Both the position numbers and the translations under genes were made by a program. Shown here piece after piece: positions 1 to 12,536 of a stretch of DNA of 64,000 nucleotides. Numbering within the stretch: the stretch's first letter is position 1; every line of letters begins with the position of its first letter. Source of the DNA: Sipunculus nudus (lineage: Eukaryota; Annelida; Sipuncula; Golfingiida; Sipunculidae); assembly GCA_026874595.1 (NCBI GenBank), contig CM049316.1, forward strand, positions 46,391,695 through 46,455,694, read 5' to 3'. Under the pieces are notes generated by a model. That model was not told the DNA's origin and did not search any database. It saw only the letters and a program-made list of their open reading frames with translations.

Positions 1-1659
1 TCCGGTCCCGGTGTGATGTACGGGCTGGCACCAACGTTATTATTTGTTTCATGTGTGTACGTGATCATGCTGTGGCTGACCAAAAAATAAAAAATAAAAA
101 AAAAGACAAACAGTTTTGGACAGCAAGGAAACCAAAGGAGATTATAACTGAATTCTAAAGTTAGCTAGAGCCACGAAACGCATCTGAAAGTTTACGAGAA
201 TACAGAGTGCGTGTAAGCTAAACAAAAAAAAAAAAATGATCGTCTGTATACTTAAGATTGACGTTCCTTGCGTGCAACCTGATACTGCCAGCGCATTAAG
301 AGGCCAGCACCGAAGTACTTTTCAAGTACGTCTTGTGAATTTTAAGTGGATGGGGAGCCGTCGGAAGAGCTGCTTTGTTGGCATTGAAAGCACATCCCAA
401 AGCCTCCGTTGACAATTATCGATGTTGCGAGAATGATAATCCTTGTTTTCTTACCTCTTCCTTGGTACAGATCGATGAAGTTGGAGTTAAAAAGAAAAAG
501 GTATCGTATTTCCAAAGCTGCCAGTTAATTCCTAAATATTGAGTTGTCCATGGTCTGTTTTTCTCCAAGCCCTATTCTTTTGATATTTTAATCATTCATA
601 GACTCTGGTCTTATTTAAAAAAGGCCGCTTGTAATATAAACTAGAAAGAAAATGTTCAGAGAAAATGAAAACAATCGATACACTTTTCATTAGAGTGAAT
701 TTAGGTTACATGTGTAGGTTACATGTATATACAAGGTGATTCGCGTGTTGCTTTGTCTCAGTTTCTCCATACTTGTTTCGTGACCTGTTCCCGTGACGGT
801 ATACGCTCCTTCACTAGTTAAGCGTTGAAATATAGCAACATACAATGTAAGTGCTTCGTTCATGCTTGATTCACTATTTAGACCTGAACGCAACATAAGG
901 GCATGAACCATCATAGAGAGACTTTAAGATAAGGTAAGATAAAATAGGATAAGTTTAATTGCTATATATAGGTGTAAAACAATATAATAATAATAGTTCC
1001 CGGATTTCTGATACGTAGGTACTGGTTAAAGTTCTTTAAGAATAACTTGGTAACGACCAGTAACGAATTCTGGATTTCATTAATTGAAATAGATGGAACC
1101 CTGGGTAATTTATATCTTTGATTAGAGTATTTGCTTTTGATTGATGTTGTTATAATAATGACACCTTATCGGATTAAAACTGGCCGCAACCAAAACTTTC
1201 GGTAAACATTGCCAGTCGAATTCCTGACGAGATCCAACAGTCTTATTAGCACTGCAGATCCTTCTGTTTCTACGTCCCACACCTGTTGGTTTTAATGTTT
1301 ATTTTATTTCTGGGCATGGACAGCTTCCGACTAGCTGTGGCTGCCTTTACGTCCTTATTACTTACTTCATGACTATTAGCTGACGACGTGAATGTCCGGA
1401 TGAAGGTGGTTCTTTATGTTTTTATGGTTAGTAAGAGCACGTCTGTATGTTCTTTCATACCCCGTGGATAACCTTTCTCTTCGCAGGAGTATCGGGAAGC
1501 TGATTTTAATATCTAAGGCAGCACGTGAACTAGTCCAGCGAATGATTAGAACAAAAACCGTTGAACTGGCGGAGAGTGAATGAGAAAAAGTGCCCAGAAA
1601 CTGCTCATCCCAGGATATAACACAGCATTGCTTGAAGAGGGTGGTCAATCCCGTCACAG
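1..1659. other. No supported feature
   Basis: AT-rich sequence. Open frames are under 95 codons and resemble nothing I recognise. A GATAAGGTAAGATAAAATAG stretch at about 930 is a minor simple repeat. I could not find the missing 5' channel exon here. Confidence 0.6.
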
Positions 1660-2360
1660 CTTCTAATACTGGTTGAATAGTAATAGCAGCAGTAATAGTA
1701 GTAGCAGTGGTAGAAGTAATGTTGTTGTTGTAGAAATAGAAGTACTGGAAATAGTAGTGGTTGTAGTGTTAATAGTCATTGTAGTAGTTTGTTATAAGTA
1801 GTAGTAGTTGTTGTTGTAATAGTTGTAGCAGTAGTTGTAGTAATAGTAGTTGTTGGAGCAGAAATAGTTGTTGTAAAGTTGTAGTAGTAATAGTTGTTAT
1901 AGTGGTTGTAGTAATTGGATTATTGTAGTAGTAGTAGTAGTAGTGGTAATGGTAGTAGTTGTAGTATTGTAGTTGTAGTAGTAGTAGTAGTAGTTGTTGT
2001 TGTTGTTGTAGTAGAAGTAGTAGTAGCAACACCAGTAGTAGAAATAGTAATAGTACTAATAGTAGTAGTAGTACTAGTAGCAGTAGTAGAAATAGCAGTT
2101 GTAATAGTTGTAGCAGCAGTTGTAGTAATAGTAGTTATTGTAGCGGTAATAGTTGTTGTAACGTTGTAGTAGTAATAGTAATGGTAGTGGTTGTAGTAAT
2201 TGGAGTATTGTAGTAGTAGTAGTAGTGGTAGTAGTAGTAGTAATGTAGTTGTAGTAGTAGTAGTTGTTGTAGTAGTAGTAGTAGTATTAGTAGCAGTAGT
2301 GGAAATAGTAGTAGTAGTAGTAGTAGCAGGTGTTGCTGTTGTTGTTGTGTAGGTTTCAGT
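1660..2360. repeat. Complex trinucleotide satellite (GTA/GTT type)
   Basis: About 700 bp composed almost wholly of TAG/TAA/TTG/GTA triplets with occasional other bases. Because the repeat is trinucleotide, long open frames of Val, Leu, Ser or Tyr appear on both strands. They are low-complexity artefacts. Confidence 0.92.
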
Positions 2361-3213
2361 AACACAAGAAGGAAGAAGAAATCGTAGTAGTGTCGGCTGT
2401 GAAAAGAATGATGGTTGTTACACAGGTGAATTTGTGTTCATACTATTATATTTTTTCTGTGTATTATAGTTCCAAATAACATGACATCAGCAGCCAGACA
2501 ATACGAGATTCTTTCTCCACGGAGTTCCTTATCACCGTCACGAATTAACATATCGTGGGTGTGGCTAGGTTTCAAGGAGAACACGACAGCACACGGAGTC
2601 CCGCATGTTTACAAGGCTAGAGGTAATTAGAACAACTCGCTTACATTTCACAAAGTTTACAATGAACACAGGCCTATGATGTTATACTTACTGTCATTGC
2701 ATCTCATCCCTTTATTGAGTTGGGAGAGTAATAGCCATTGTTGTACACACATTTTGTGCCTGGGTATATATTCTAACGTCAAGCTGACCCCCGTTTGCCA
2801 TTGTAAATAAAAAATGACCAGTTGTGATTTTAAGCAGTTATCAAATTTGAAGTTTGTTTTTGTCACTGACTGAAACCCAACGTTTTTAAAAATAAATAAT
2901 AAAACTTTTAAGTAAATAACTGAATTTTTGTATTGATAATTTATATCAAGGCTTTAAGCCATCTCTTTGCCCTAATGTAATTCTGTAATAATCATGTATA
3001 TTTTGGCTTGGTTCATTCACAATCCATTGACAATATCTATATAAATAATGTCTATGAAAATATGACATCCACTTGTCACATATTTATGTCACATATATAG
3101 AGTCCAAATATTCATCTATTACTCGTCACGGAGTATTAAATGGGTGAATTAAAAGGGCTTCCACTCTCGGAGCACAAGAGCATCCAATATAGAAAAAGCA
3201 CTGACCTTAGCAC
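2361..3213. other. No supported feature
   Basis: AT-rich sequence between the trinucleotide satellite and the 42-bp repeats. Nothing recognisable. Confidence 0.6.
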
Positions 3214-3345
3214 GTGCAGGCCAATTTAAGTAGTCTAATTAGTATGCATGCGTCCGTGAAGGCCCATTTAAGTAGTCTTATTAGTATGCATGCATCCGTG
3301 CAGGCCCAATTAAGTAGTTTAATTAGTATGCATGCATCCGAAGCC
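3214..3345 (+). repeat. Three tandem copies of a 42-bp unit
   Basis: The motif TTAAGTAGTCTAATTAGTAT followed by GCATGCRTCCG occurs three times with about 42-bp spacing and a few substitutions. Confidence 0.8.
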
Positions 3346-3606
3346 TGGCCTTTAGGCAAGTAGCCGATAATTATGGTAATGCCATGGGTCAGTGAGTATC
3401 ATTATCCTAACCACCTCTGACCATGGTTCATTTGTTTGGTTGATATTCTTGATATTGAGAAAATAAAAAAGTAAATAGTTATTATTGTTTTTAATACTTA
3501 AAGTCACATATACAAGGCTTTGGAAGGTTGGACAGGAGGATATATCCACATTAGCTAGGTAAAGTGCCCACTTTTACAGAATTACTCGACTAAACCAAGG
3601 TTTTTA

Positions 3607-5050
3607 GCTCAGCTGACTGTAAGTCATCTGAGCTTTAGCAATCACTCTTTGTCCGTCGTCCGTCCGGCCGTCCGGTCGTCTGTCCGTTAACAGGGCACAA
3701 ATCGTAACCGCTGGACCTGGAATCTTCTAACTTTACATCCAGAGAAGTCCATGGAAAATCTCCTTGGACACCTGGAATTAAGTCTCTGTTACCCATATTC
3801 TTTGAGCTATGGGGCTCCAAAGTACCCCTTAGAAAAATGGAAAATTTGATACAAAAGCTCAAGTATCTGAACAACTAATGCATTGATCACCATGATTCTT
3901 TGCATAGATATTGATCATTGAGTGTTTCATCAATTTCTACAGGCTGGTGGCGCCACCTGTATTTTTCGATTTTTTACGATTTTTTTCTCTATTTTTGAGA
4001 CAATAAAAGATGCGGTCATCTGTTAACAGGGCACAGATCGTAACGACTGGACCTAGAATCTTCTATCTTGACATGCTGGGAGGCCCATGAAAAGTCTCCT
4101 TGGAAACCTGCAATTAGGTCTCTGTTACCCAGATTCTTCAAGCTATGGGGCTCTGAAGTACCCCCAAGAATAATGGAAATTTGATACAAAAACTCAAATA
4201 TCTGAACAACTAATGCATTGATCACTATGATTCTTTGCATGGATATTGATCATGGAGTGTTTCATCAGTTTCTGTAGACTGGTGGCGCCACCTGTATTTT
4301 TTCGATATTTTACAATTTTCTTTCTCTATTTTTGAAACCTTAAAAGATGCGGTCGTTTGTTAACAGGGCACAAATCGTAACCATTGGTCCTAGATTCTTC
4401 TTTCTTGATATCCAGGGAGGTTCATGAAAAGTCTCCTGGAAACGTGAAATTAGGTCTCTGTAACCCATATTTTCCAAGCTATGGGGCTTATAAGTTGCCC
4501 CCAGAATAATTGAAAATTTGATACCAAAGCAGGGCACAAATCATAACCATTGGACCTAGAATCTTCTATTTTGACAACCAGGGAGGTCCATGAAATAGTC
4601 TTCTTGGAAACCTAAAATTAGGTCTCTGTTACCCATATTCTCCAAGCTATGGGGCTTATAAGCACCCCTAGAATTATTGAAAATTTGATACCAAAGCAGG
4701 GCACAAATCATAAACATTTGACCTTAATCTTCTTACTTGACATCCTGAGAGTTCCTCAAAAGTTCTCCTCAGAAACTTAAATTGAGGTCACTGTGATCTA
4801 TATTATCTGAGTTACAGGCCATGTTTGAGTACCCCAGAAATAATGCAAAATACACACAAATTGCAAGATACCTCAGGAGCAGCTGGATGAATGGTCATCA
4901 AATTTGATGTGCTTATGGGTGTTGATGAACTTCAGCTAATATACATGAACTATGATGCCACCTACATTATCTTAATTTGTTGCTGTGCAAGGACATATTG
5001 TTAACTTTCCAGTCGGCTGAGCGTCATGACCCATGGGTCACTTGTTTTTT
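3607..5050 (+). repeat. Dispersed repeat family A, copy 1
   Basis: It starts with AGCTCAGCTGACTGTAAG (an imperfect hairpin with the following TCATCTGAGCT), then TTTGTCCGTCGTCCGTCC. It continues with internal subunits beginning AACAGGGCACAAATCGTAAC near 3690, 4028, 4364, 4530 and 4697. It ends near GGCTGAGCGTCATGACCCAT. Subunits contain AATCTTCTAACTTGACATCC-like, GAGCTATGGGGCTC-like and GGTGGCGCCACC sequences. Short open frames inside it are not genes. No transposase is encoded. Confidence 0.85.
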
Positions 5051-5727
5051 GTAATAGTGACTTGCATGTTTCCCCCATGTAGACCTTATTCCGACTACAC
5101 TTTCAATTAATACAAATATTCGACATCTGAAAAACATATTCTCGAGGTAACAAAATTCAGAATTTTAACCTAGTAACGTGGTACAGCGGGCCTAAATCCA
5201 GATAGCTACAAGCACACTACTATTACCTGTTACTTTGTTACATGAATAAAGGCCTCTGGTTGCAAAAATTTCTGGTTATATATCTTACGGAAGCTACTGT
5301 ACAGCATGATTGCAAAAACTAGAATTCTGCATTCTAAGAAATTCAAGCTTCTGCCATGTGGGGGTTCCTATTGTGAGATGCTCCCAAAATCATGTTTGCA
5401 TTCACCAGTTCGTGCATCAGTGACTGTACATTTATGAATATTTAATGACATTTTTGAATCCGTATCATGCACCGCATCAACCTAAAAAAAAATCTAAACA
5501 AATCTTTATTAACCCATTCCCGCAACGTCCTGAAAATTGCATGAGTGTCCCCAAAGTTTGCTTGAGTTATGTTGTAAATAAAAAACCGTACATTATCATA
5601 TAACGAAAATATAAACGTGGCGGCGGTCTTTAATTCTTGTGACAATAATCCTTAAGGGTTGAAATTTATCAGATATCAGCTGATATTTCTTTTGTGAGAG
5701 TATATTTCAAGTTAGGGTATACTACTA

Positions 5728-5794
<67 letters not shown>

Positions 5795-6464
5795 TTATTA
5801 AGGTTTTCTTTTGCATTTGATTTTATTTGTTTTGCATATCCCTAAAAGTAAATACCTCCATATTGACTATGTATACATATATAGTTTATTCCTTCAAGTG
5901 ATTATCGTAATTTTTGCTGAATTTTTAATGGATAAAATTTTTCTTATGTCGTGTTATAAATAATAGGTATTCGGGATAAATGCTGCATGGTTCGTGTCTG
6001 GTGAGTATGGGTTTGAACTATGGACTATATGGATTTAAAAACCAGACAAAGTGATTTCAGATTATGATAATGTACAGCTTTTATTTCAAACAAACAAAAA
6101 TACGTTTCCGGTTAAATATATGTCGTTATACAAGAGAGAGACAGAGAGAGACAGAGAAATGTTGCAAATACACTAAGTAATATAAAAAGATAAAAATGCC
6201 TCATCCATATGAGGTAATAAAACAAGCCTAATGAAGCTTATGGCATCGATTTAGAGGTATTTTTATTTCGATAATAAACCGCACAGTCGTTGTATTATTA
6301 GGCTTTTCATTTTGGAAAGAAATAGATTGTGACTGTTTGATTCCATCTCAAGAAGCCTCGAGATGTTAGGGTCCGGCGCGATCCCAGTGAATGCATACAT
6401 TTAGGGTGGGTTGTCAAATGCATGGCGAATACGTTTCCGTCCAACAATTGATGATTGATTGACT
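5051..6464. other. No supported gene
   Basis: AT-rich sequence with the TA microsatellite and short GA-rich runs (about 6130-6165). No coding signal. Confidence 0.6.
5729..5791. repeat. (TA)n microsatellite
   Basis: About 31 uninterrupted AT dinucleotides. Confidence 0.97.
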
Positions 6465-6600
6465 TTATTTAGACAGATTGTGTTACGACGACAATTGCTC
6501 AAGGGGAAACATTGGGCCGATCCCGGATTCGAACCCATGACGGTGGCGCACAAGTCTGGCTACCAACCGCTTCGCTAGAAATGCAATGTTCACTAGCGAG
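6465..6600 (-). mobile_element. Probable tRNA-derived SINE head
   Basis: The reverse complement contains AGCGGTTGGTAGCC (A-box-like) and, about 35 bp on, GGGTTCGAATCCGGGATCGG (B box). Two internal Pol III promoter boxes at tRNA-like spacing without a clean cloverleaf suggest a SINE rather than a functional tRNA. Confidence 0.5.
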
Positions 6601-7059
6601 ACAGTTCGGTCCCCATTATTATGTCACGTTATCTTGACATAACCAATTATAACACTTAAAAGTTTAAAACACAAACTTATTTTCATAGTGGTCCTCGTAT
6701 TCAAGATTCAAACAAGAGAAAAGGGCACACAAGGAAGACCTGATATATCAATTAAATTTAATGCAGTAATTTACAACCAAAAATGCTTAAATAGAAGTGA
6801 AAATAATGAAAGACTACAAATCATAAAACTATTACTACATTTTTAGAAACTGTGTGTATAGGACTGATCATGCAAAATATATTTAAGAATTCAGAACAAC
6901 ATAGAATACATAAATGACTTGGTCATGACTAGGCAAAGTATCCATCATAAAAAAGGGGGAAACCATCAAATCAAGGCGGCATATCACAGAGTATAGCATA
7001 GTTTACACGACTAGAAAACAATGTGGCATATCACAGGGTATAGCATTGTTTAAAGACTA

Positions 7060-7770
7060 GAACTCCTCCGTAACCACTGGACGAAATTTAATGATACTCG
7101 GAATTATGATCGGGTCAATTGTGAACTGCTGCGCCCTATTTTTAGGTTTACCACAGTGTCCATCTGTGCGTCTGTTTTCACACATAAACCGACATATCCT
7201 GGGACTGATTGGACCAATCGGGCTGAAATTTTGCATGAGTGTAGCCCTAGGATAGCTTAATATCAAACACAAAACTAGTGGCGCCATCTACAACAATTTT
7301 TGTGCAGCGTCCATCTGTTCGTCTGCCATGGGTTAAAATTATTCATATCTCTGCAGTGGTTGAATATATCCACATGAAATTTTGCATGTGTATACATTTT
7401 TTATAGCTTTCTCGTTTAATTGACAGGTGACGCCACCTACATACACGTTTACGCTGCAGACATCCATGCAAATATTTCACGACTGGTTTGATGTTTCGGC
7501 CTGAAATTTTGCATTTGTATAGAACTTTCATATATATTTAACATAAGCAATACTGTTGACGCCAGCTAGCTGCAAATATTTTGGCACAACGTCAATTCGT
7601 TCATCTGCATTGGGTTAAAATCACGCATATCTCGACAGTGGTTTGACTTATCCGCATGAAATTTTGGATGTGTGCACTTCTTTGATAGATTTATCTGCGA
7701 AATGGCAGGTGGCACCATCTATAAACAAGTTTTCACGGAAGACATTCTCCCGATAGTGATTTGTGAAGTA
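7060..7770. repeat. Dispersed repeat family B, second copy
   Basis: Four units of about 160-180 bp with ATATCTCTGCAGTGGTTGAA, GAAATTTTGCATGTGTATAC, GGTGACGCCACCTAC and CGTCCATCTGTTCGTCTGCC. The units are more diverged from each other than in family A. Short open frames here are not genes. Confidence 0.7.
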
Positions 7771-7776
7771 CTTGCC

Positions 7777-8097
7777 CTATACTTGTTCTATTTGCTCTAA
7801 GCTAGTGAGGCCAGTTCTTAAATTGAGTGCAATATTTTCCTTAATGTACACATAACCCCCCCCCCCCCCCCTTCGGGCTTTGCGGTCTTGGCGTACTGAT
7901 ATATAGCCTGGGATGTTAATCTCTGCATCTCTCACATTTTCACCAATCCAGGTTTCGGTGATATCAATGACTGCAGCGTTGGAAATTGTTGCAATGCGTC
8001 TCAGCTCAGTTAGCACTGGCAGTAGACTTCTTACCTTTATATGTAAAATACGTAGGCCCTGTTTCTTAAAGTAATTAAAACCATCAGTCTGTGTCAT
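7777..8097 (-). pseudogene. LINE endonuclease fragment
   Basis: The minus strand encodes LRILHIKVRSLLPVLTELRR, then VIDITETWIGENVRDAEINI and a GGGGGYVYI stretch. The 'L-N-V-R-S-L' opening, 'ITETWL' and 'R-R-G-G-G-V' motifs belong to the APE-type endonuclease of non-LTR retrotransposons. Only the N-terminal part remains, with a homopolymeric C/G run inside it. It is a dead 5'-truncated or internal relic. Confidence 0.75.
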
Positions 8098-8099
8098 AT

Positions 8100-11000
8100 A
8101 CCCTCATCAAATATTGACTGATGGTGATTTTCCCCGTCATCTGTTAAGTCTATGGTCAGAACATTGCTGAAGGTCAAGCAAACGTATTCCAAATCTCATT
8201 ATATTATCATATAACATAATTGCCTTTGAGAAAAATATTAATATAGATTTTACATTAAATGAGCCCAATTCCCTGAGGAAAAAAAATTTTTCTCATAAAA
8301 AAACATAAGGTTGTGTGATTTCAAAAACAGTTGGCACATCTATATGGGCACTGTCATCTCGGCAGTGACGTCACATAATGGGAAATCCCATGTGACTAAA
8401 AATTCTACATTTAAGTAAAAGCACAGTATTTCTGCCACTGTCAGTACCAAATTTTCAAGTGAGAATAAAAACAACATGCATTACTAAATCTGAGTTGTTG
8501 ATAAAATTCAATCCATGATGTCACATGTGTACCAGCCAATCAAATCAGGTCTGCACAACGCTTGTCTGGGAGCTGGATTAGTCTCTTACACAGACACACG
8601 GTGGCGCTCCGCAACCCCCAAGTGGCTGTGCAAGAGGCTAGGAGCTGGATGAAATCCTCCGTTCACATAGCAAACGCACGTTGAATATGTTTACTTAACC
8701 TCATTGGTAGAGAGCAGAAGGCACAGTACCATTCTTCTGATTGTGAGCATAATCTGTTATTTTCATAATTGTTCATGTCAATACACTTGGTATGGAACCA
8801 GCCATCACGTGTCACACTTCTGATAAGATCTTACAAGTTTTCACACACTTCACATGGACACTTGTTATTTAGGCCTGGGTTTCTTTCTATGTCCCCTCAA
8901 ACATGGAAAAGCGTTGTGCAGAATATACATTTTGTGGCTGACACTCAATATCTGGTGGGCGATAACACAAGTTTGTTTAGTTGTGATAGCCAGCATGGAA
9001 ATCATTTTTGCTAAATGAAACCACTTCTTTTGCACTTGTTTATCAGTGTGTTTATCTTGTTTATAAATGTCTCCCTGTACTCGTACTCCGTTTTCACTTA
9101 TGAAAAATATGTTTCGGATAAAGTCCAATTACAATTGTTGTAAAACATATGGCCAAAGTTGCTCGGATAATCTTAAGCGTCAACTCAGCGGAGGACCCCA
9201 AACCTATCGTTACATATTCTGTAACGTTGCTGCTCTAATGCATCCGTAGATCAGTCATGGACCCTACGTCCATCTCACAGATTTTACATAGGACGATATA
9301 GTCCGGAGATTTACTACTTTCAACCGTGGATGGTAGCAACTTTTTACACGATTATTATGTAAGTCGTTTCCATCTGGCAGTTATAAATGTCGATGAATTT
9401 TGATTCATTCTGTATGTTTCTATTCGAGATCCTGCTGGGCAGGTATCTCTCCTGTTGGCATTACTGTGTCCAGTGCAAAATTATTACAAAAGATGACAAG
9501 ATCCTAATTCCAGCAAGTTTTAAGGGCCAACTTAAGTGAGACTCACATATGCTATTCTATTAATTTAAATTGTTTTCAAGCTACAACTGGTATGAAAAAA
9601 AGTCCAAGGGTCCAGCTAGTTTTAAGGGCCAAATTGAATTAGACTTTCATGGTATTAAGTTAATTTTAAAATATTTTCAAATTACAACTGGTATAAAAAT
9701 AATAATATAGCCGCTTAACTTGATAATTTTCAATATGTTTTAACACCCTAGCCACCGCGGTGAGTCATACGCTGAGTTTCAAAGCACTGGCTGATTTATG
9801 ACATCAATACAGAGGCGTTTGTATATTTACGTCATGTTCGAGAGATGGAAAGCAGGAAAAAAACAAACAAGAATACATTTCACTTAATAAAAAGTTGGCG
9901 CAGGTGGCTCGATGTGCGGTGGAAGGTACATTGTATCGTGCACCGTTTTTAACATATCTGGGCCTGCAAATAGTAACGTCCTGACGTAACGTTGATCAAT
10001 AAGATCATTGGCGGCGAAGCTAAATAATAATTTTGGTGGGGAGGTGTTCAATAGTAGTCATACATTAATATGTATATGTGTGTGTTGGTGTGTGTGTATG
10101 CACCTATGGGGTTTATATTTGGGGGGGGGGGGTAGTCTAATACAGTCCTGTACAGGAGAATATACTAGTACATTGAGGAATACTGGGACTTATGTTTTTC
10201 GATCATATTAAGCCCCCCCCCCCCCCAGGTGTCATTCGGGCGGGGGAGGCCGGCTCACCCCCAACCCTCTGTCACTGGGACAAAAAAATTTAATTATAAC
10301 AAAAATCTGGCATTTTTGTATAAAAAGATAATTCCAAGAATGGATTGTCCTATTTTATGATGCAAGACCGGATAGTTTTATTACGTCTTCCAAGACATGT
10401 CTTGCATTGCAATGTTCTGTTCTCCCCTTTTAATTTATTTTCTTACAACGTTACAACTTCATGATAACAAGATGAAAACTATAATGGAAATATAAGAATA
10501 ACATCTTTGAAATTTGTTTTGCCTAAGCATTGACATATTGTGCAGAGAGGTTCCTAGGAATGAAATTGGTATGAGCGACCTTAAGCTTTTGATGGTATCT
10601 ATTGAGTAAAATTCATACTTATAATGGCATTATGTTTTTTTTTTTATTAAAACGTGATGTTTCCATAGATCTTAATTAATTCAATTTTAGTTATTATTTT
10701 CTTCATGAAATTAATTGAGAACCTATCGTTCGGCCACAAACTACTCTACACATCACTACAAATTTTATACCAAAACAACGATTGTTTAAGTAGTTTGACT
10801 TTCAGTTTCATAGAATCATATTTTTCCCCTGTAAAGCTCTATATACTATAGAGGTTCAAAGAGGAATGGCCAAACCCTTTCAGGATATTATGCAAGAAGT
10901 TTCTTGGATCGACGTATATGATTTGTAATTTTTGTCCTTGTGAACGCCAAACCGTCACAACTGGTCAGAAATAGGGCTCGATGGCCAAATTATACTTTCT

Positions 11001-11147
11001 AGTGCAATTTTAGTGGGTCCGGCTACAATGCCTCCTTAAAATAAGTCTGTATGACATTTACAAAAAAGATGGAAATTTAAACTTTGAAATCGTAATGGTA
11101 AAATATTCCGTTCAATATAAGAAACATATCGGATTTTTTCGTTTAAG
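8100..11147. other. No supported gene; probable intron or 5' region
   Basis: Apart from the ~105-bp repeat pair and two homopolymer runs, I see no exon. The segment encoding the N-terminal HG motif of a DEG/ENaC channel was looked for around CATGG sites and not found. Confidence 0.5.
9505..9700 (+). repeat. Two diverged tandem copies of a ~105-bp unit
   Basis: Both copies share AGTTTTAAGGGCCAA and, further on, TACAACTGGTATRAAAA. Confidence 0.65.
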
Positions 11148-11432
11148 GTACTGTGAAGAAAGTGTTTTGGACCTCTGTCCTGCTGTGTAGTGTGGGGATG
11201 CTGTTGTTAAGTCTGAGCCAAGTGTTACAGAAGTACTTCCGGTTTGATGTGGATGTGAACGCTCGCTTCCAGCCTGGAAGAGAGGTGCTATTTCCGGCGG
11301 TGACAGTTTGCAACATGAACCCCTTAAAGAAGTCCGCCGTACAACAAACGTCAGCTCTGCAATCTGTCTTGGGATCCAAAAAACGCAAGAAAAGAGAAGC
11401 TCCTCACATAAGGAAAAAAAGAAGCTATCCCG
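11148..11432 (+). CDS. Channel exon 1 (first found): TM1, post-TM1 strand, furin-like sites
   Basis: The exon follows a TTTAAG acceptor and ends before GTAAAT. It starts with two bases of a codon and ends in phase 1. It encodes a hydrophobic helix (FWTSVLLCSVGMLLLSL) followed by a post-TM1 segment with FPAVTVCNMNP, which is diagnostic of DEG/ENaC channels. Near the exon end are two polybasic motifs, KKRKKR (11378-11395) and RKKR (11411-11422), of the type cut by furin-like proteases. Vertebrate ENaC alpha and gamma subunits are activated by furin cleavage in the finger domain, so cleavage here is plausible but unproven. The frame opens before the exon, so translation begins in an upstream exon; the GTG at 11153 is not proposed as a start. 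Confidence 0.9.
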
Positions 11433-12136
11433 GTAAATGCATGTTCAACTCATTTTAATATCTCTGATTTACTGGCACTTTAGTATATAAATCATGATGT
11501 TATATAAATCATGATGCAATCATGATGTTAAATCTAGTACCAAATGTCCAAGAAAAAACTGGAGCTTTAAGATAAAATCTTGCAGGCATATTTCATGGCC
11601 ATAACTATGGCGGCCATCTAATTTTAAAATCTTGTTCCTCAGGATCTCAAGATCAAATCTGTCTAGTTTACCAATTAATTCTCCCAATTCCACCATTTTA
11701 AACATGGTCATCAGGATAACAAAATAGTTAATAACCGATTTTCTTTTTATTTAAATCTGATTTGTATTTTGCAAGAATTTTGAATTCAAAAGAGGTTCTT
11801 TCGTAGGTTTGGGAATATTAAAGTATTACTGATGCCACACTTTCCTGGTTAAACATATTGCGAGGGACTTTTTGTGCCTCTGTTTAGGCTTTGCAAGTCA
11901 AAACTTTGTCTGTGGAAATTGTACATGACGGTTGAAACTTTGGTCGGGTGTCATCTGGCTTAAAGACGAGGTTTTATACCAGAGTTAGGCACATGGAAGA
12001 GCAGCAATATTTAGGCTCTCTTTAGATATGACAAAAGGTAACAGAAATTTAATCATTTTAATGCATTATTGCATGCATTAAATTCTCATTTGCCCTGTCC
12101 TGATATCAGAAACGATTTTTACATTTTATGTTACAG

Positions 12137-12308
12137 TTCAGACATGCAATGCTGCCTCAACAGAGCCAACGACTGGCGTATGTTTCACACTGTACCATAA
12201 TGACCTGAAATTTGATTACAACACAGCGGTAGCTAAATGCAACGACATTGGTATGGTCCTCGCTCAGATGGATGAACTGGCACAGGTCACCTGGCAGAAG
12301 CAACAAGG
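12137..12308 (+). CDS. Channel exon 2: N-terminal half of a C-type lectin-like domain
   Basis: The acceptor is TTACAG. The joined codon G|TT gives Val, then QTCNAAST...GVCFTLYHNDLKFDY...AVAKCNDIGMVLAQMDELAQV. This is the beginning of a long-form C-type lectin-like fold: two cysteines of the N-terminal hairpin, then the Cys before the first helix and the 'L-A-x-M-D' strand/helix region. The donor is ambiguous. GTCGCT at 12309 and the better-looking GTTAGT at 12327 both leave two bases of a codon, so both join exon 3 in frame; the longer form adds six residues. The domain is completed by exon 3. Confidence 0.85.
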
Positions 12309-12536
12309 GTCGCTTCAAGCGGGAACGTTAGTTAACGATACATTAGATAGCAATACTAATCATCAAAATTCAACCGAGAACTATTTTTTTTTGCATTTCA
12401 TTACCCAGTTAACTTTATCAGCATTGCAGTTGTCTGGAAGACGTATTTTCATATATATATAAGTATATACATGTATTTATTTATATTAATGTTATGTCGG
12501 CCTAGACAGTCAAGGGGTAAAAGGCTTCCATGGTAG

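Noticed and set aside
1769-2365. Poly-Leu/Gln and poly-Val proteins in the trinucleotide region
   Set aside because: Low-complexity frames from a trinucleotide satellite, open on both strands, with no splice or start context.
3635-4537. Short related minus-strand proteins (SxxMGNRDLI...SRSSGYDLCPVN) in family A repeats
   Set aside because: They follow the repeat subunits, recur in every copy with breaks, and have no conserved start or domain.
5980-6000. CATGGTTCGTGTCTGGTGAGT as the missing channel exon with its HG motif
   Set aside because: The flanking codons do not resemble a DEG/ENaC N-terminus and stops lie close by. The match is only a CATGG followed by a donor-like site.
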